Origin: Clusia tigrina
Lineage: Eukaryota; Arthropoda; Insecta; Diptera; Clusiidae
Reading direction: 5' to 3'
DNA: 64,000 bases
Assembly (NCBI GenBank): GCA_920105625.2
Contig: OV050031.1
Coordinates: 93,439,676 to 93,503,675, forward strand
Part shown: positions 63,963 through 64,000 of the stretch, piece by piece
Position numbering within the stretch: the first letter of the stretch is position 1
Layout of the letters: each line of letters starts with the position of its first letter
The notes under the pieces: model-generated
Database searches by the model: none
What the model was told of the DNA's origin: nothing
The model's input: the letters and a program-made list of their open reading frames with translations, nothing else
Translations under genes and position numbers: made by a program

Positions 63963-64000
63963 TGGGCCTAACTTCTATACGGTACATCCTACACCTATCA
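63963..64000 (+). repeat. Partial monomer cut by the window edge
   Basis: The first 38 bp of the next unit, with the ATGGGCC and GTACATCC variants, matching 60,043-60,080 at offset 3,920 bp. The array therefore continues beyond the window. Confidence 0.95.

Larger units (their letters stand above)
1..64000 (+). repeat. 196-bp satellite array, 327 monomers
   Basis: The whole window is a head-to-tail tandem array. Taking each unit to start at TGGCCCTAA, starts fall at 1, 197, 393, 589 and so on to 63,963, almost always 196 bp apart. Recorded length changes sum to -130 bp, which fits 327 units exactly. All units are in the same orientation and no unrelated sequence interrupts them. The consensus is about 37% G+C with about 47 C and 25 G on this strand. 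Seen directly: the period, orientation and continuity. Inferred: a eukaryotic heterochromatic satellite, possibly centromeric or pericentromeric. The family and species are not recognised. Both window edges lie inside the array, so its full length is unknown. Confidence 0.98.

Noticed and set aside
1..64000. CRISPR array
   Set aside because: The repeat is 196 bp and contiguous; there are no short identical repeats with unique spacers and no cas genes.
1..64000. CENP-B box
   Set aside because: I looked for the TTCG...A..CGGG core in the consensus on both strands and found nothing close. A centromere role, if any, would not rest on this motif.
1..64000. Ribosomal spacer subrepeats or a telomere repeat
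   Set aside because: No rRNA sequence appears in 64 kb and no TTAGGG-, TTAGG- or TTTAGGG-type run is seen.
1..64000. Transposable element insertion or tandemly arrayed element
   Set aside because: No terminal repeats, target-site duplications, coding remnants or poly(A) tails were seen, and the monomer phase accounts for every base.
1..64000. Inverted monomers or palindromic array centre
   Set aside because: Every unit start I followed has the same orientation; only 6-bp palindromes such as CTCGAG and CTTAAG occur.

Overview
The window is one uninterrupted head-to-tail satellite DNA array with no gene in it. The unit is 196 bp. Walking the conserved TGGCCCTAA start of each unit from position 1 to 63,963 gives 327 consecutive monomers plus a 38-bp partial unit at the right edge. 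The length changes I recorded (net -130 bp) account exactly for 327 x 196 = 64,092 against the 63,962 bp observed. Every monomer points the same way. I see no transposon, rRNA, tRNA, gene, CRISPR array or unique DNA. The unit is about 37% G+C and strand-asymmetric (roughly 47 C to 25 G on the + strand). Such an array points to a eukaryotic heterochromatic block, most plausibly centromeric, pericentromeric or subtelomeric. I do not recognise the satellite and cannot name the species.

The information lies in the larger organisation. Monomers carry linked variants, for example GTACTCGAG or GCACTCGAG, GCCTCTTG or GCCGCTTG, and CTTAAGTCCC, CTTGAGTCCC or CTTGAATCCC. The order of variants repeats over long distances, so the window is a mosaic of local higher-order repeats (HORs) of different length. 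From left to right: 1-2,845, a divergent domain with 7- and 10-monomer spacing; 2,846-16,752, a P/Q domain (P about 16 monomers, Q 5 monomers) in the order P-P-Q-P-P-Q; 16,753-24,815, an R domain with a 10-monomer unit in 2.7 copies and a patch of P-like monomers; 24,816-31,089, a 3,137-bp (16-monomer) duplication D; 31,090-33,080, a linker; 33,081-43,104, a 25/26-monomer duplication E; 43,105-44,442, a linker; 44,443-49,152, a 12-monomer duplication F; 49,153-52,956, a linker with a 7-monomer repeat; 52,957-58,444, an exact 2,744-bp (14-monomer) duplication G; 58,445-64,000, a mosaic H with 3-, 5-, 13- and 20-monomer offsets.

F and G copies differ at only about three positions each by eye, so the latest expansions look very recent. 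Shared accidents (a 13-bp slippage duplication, a TTAC expansion, one-base insertions, nested deletions) mark which blocks descend from which. Most copy-number changes are whole numbers of monomers, as expected of unequal exchange or replication slippage in register. Larger out-of-register deletions are confined to the first 24 kb. Many variants are C-to-T or G-to-A changes at the five CpGs of the unit, which suggests germline methylation.

Open reading frames of 60-105 codons exist but are by-products of the repeat: 196 is not a multiple of three, so each frame meets all three phases of the monomer and soon hits a stop. I found no undescribed protein or RNA system. The things worth following are the satellite family, its HOR history and its possible centromere role.
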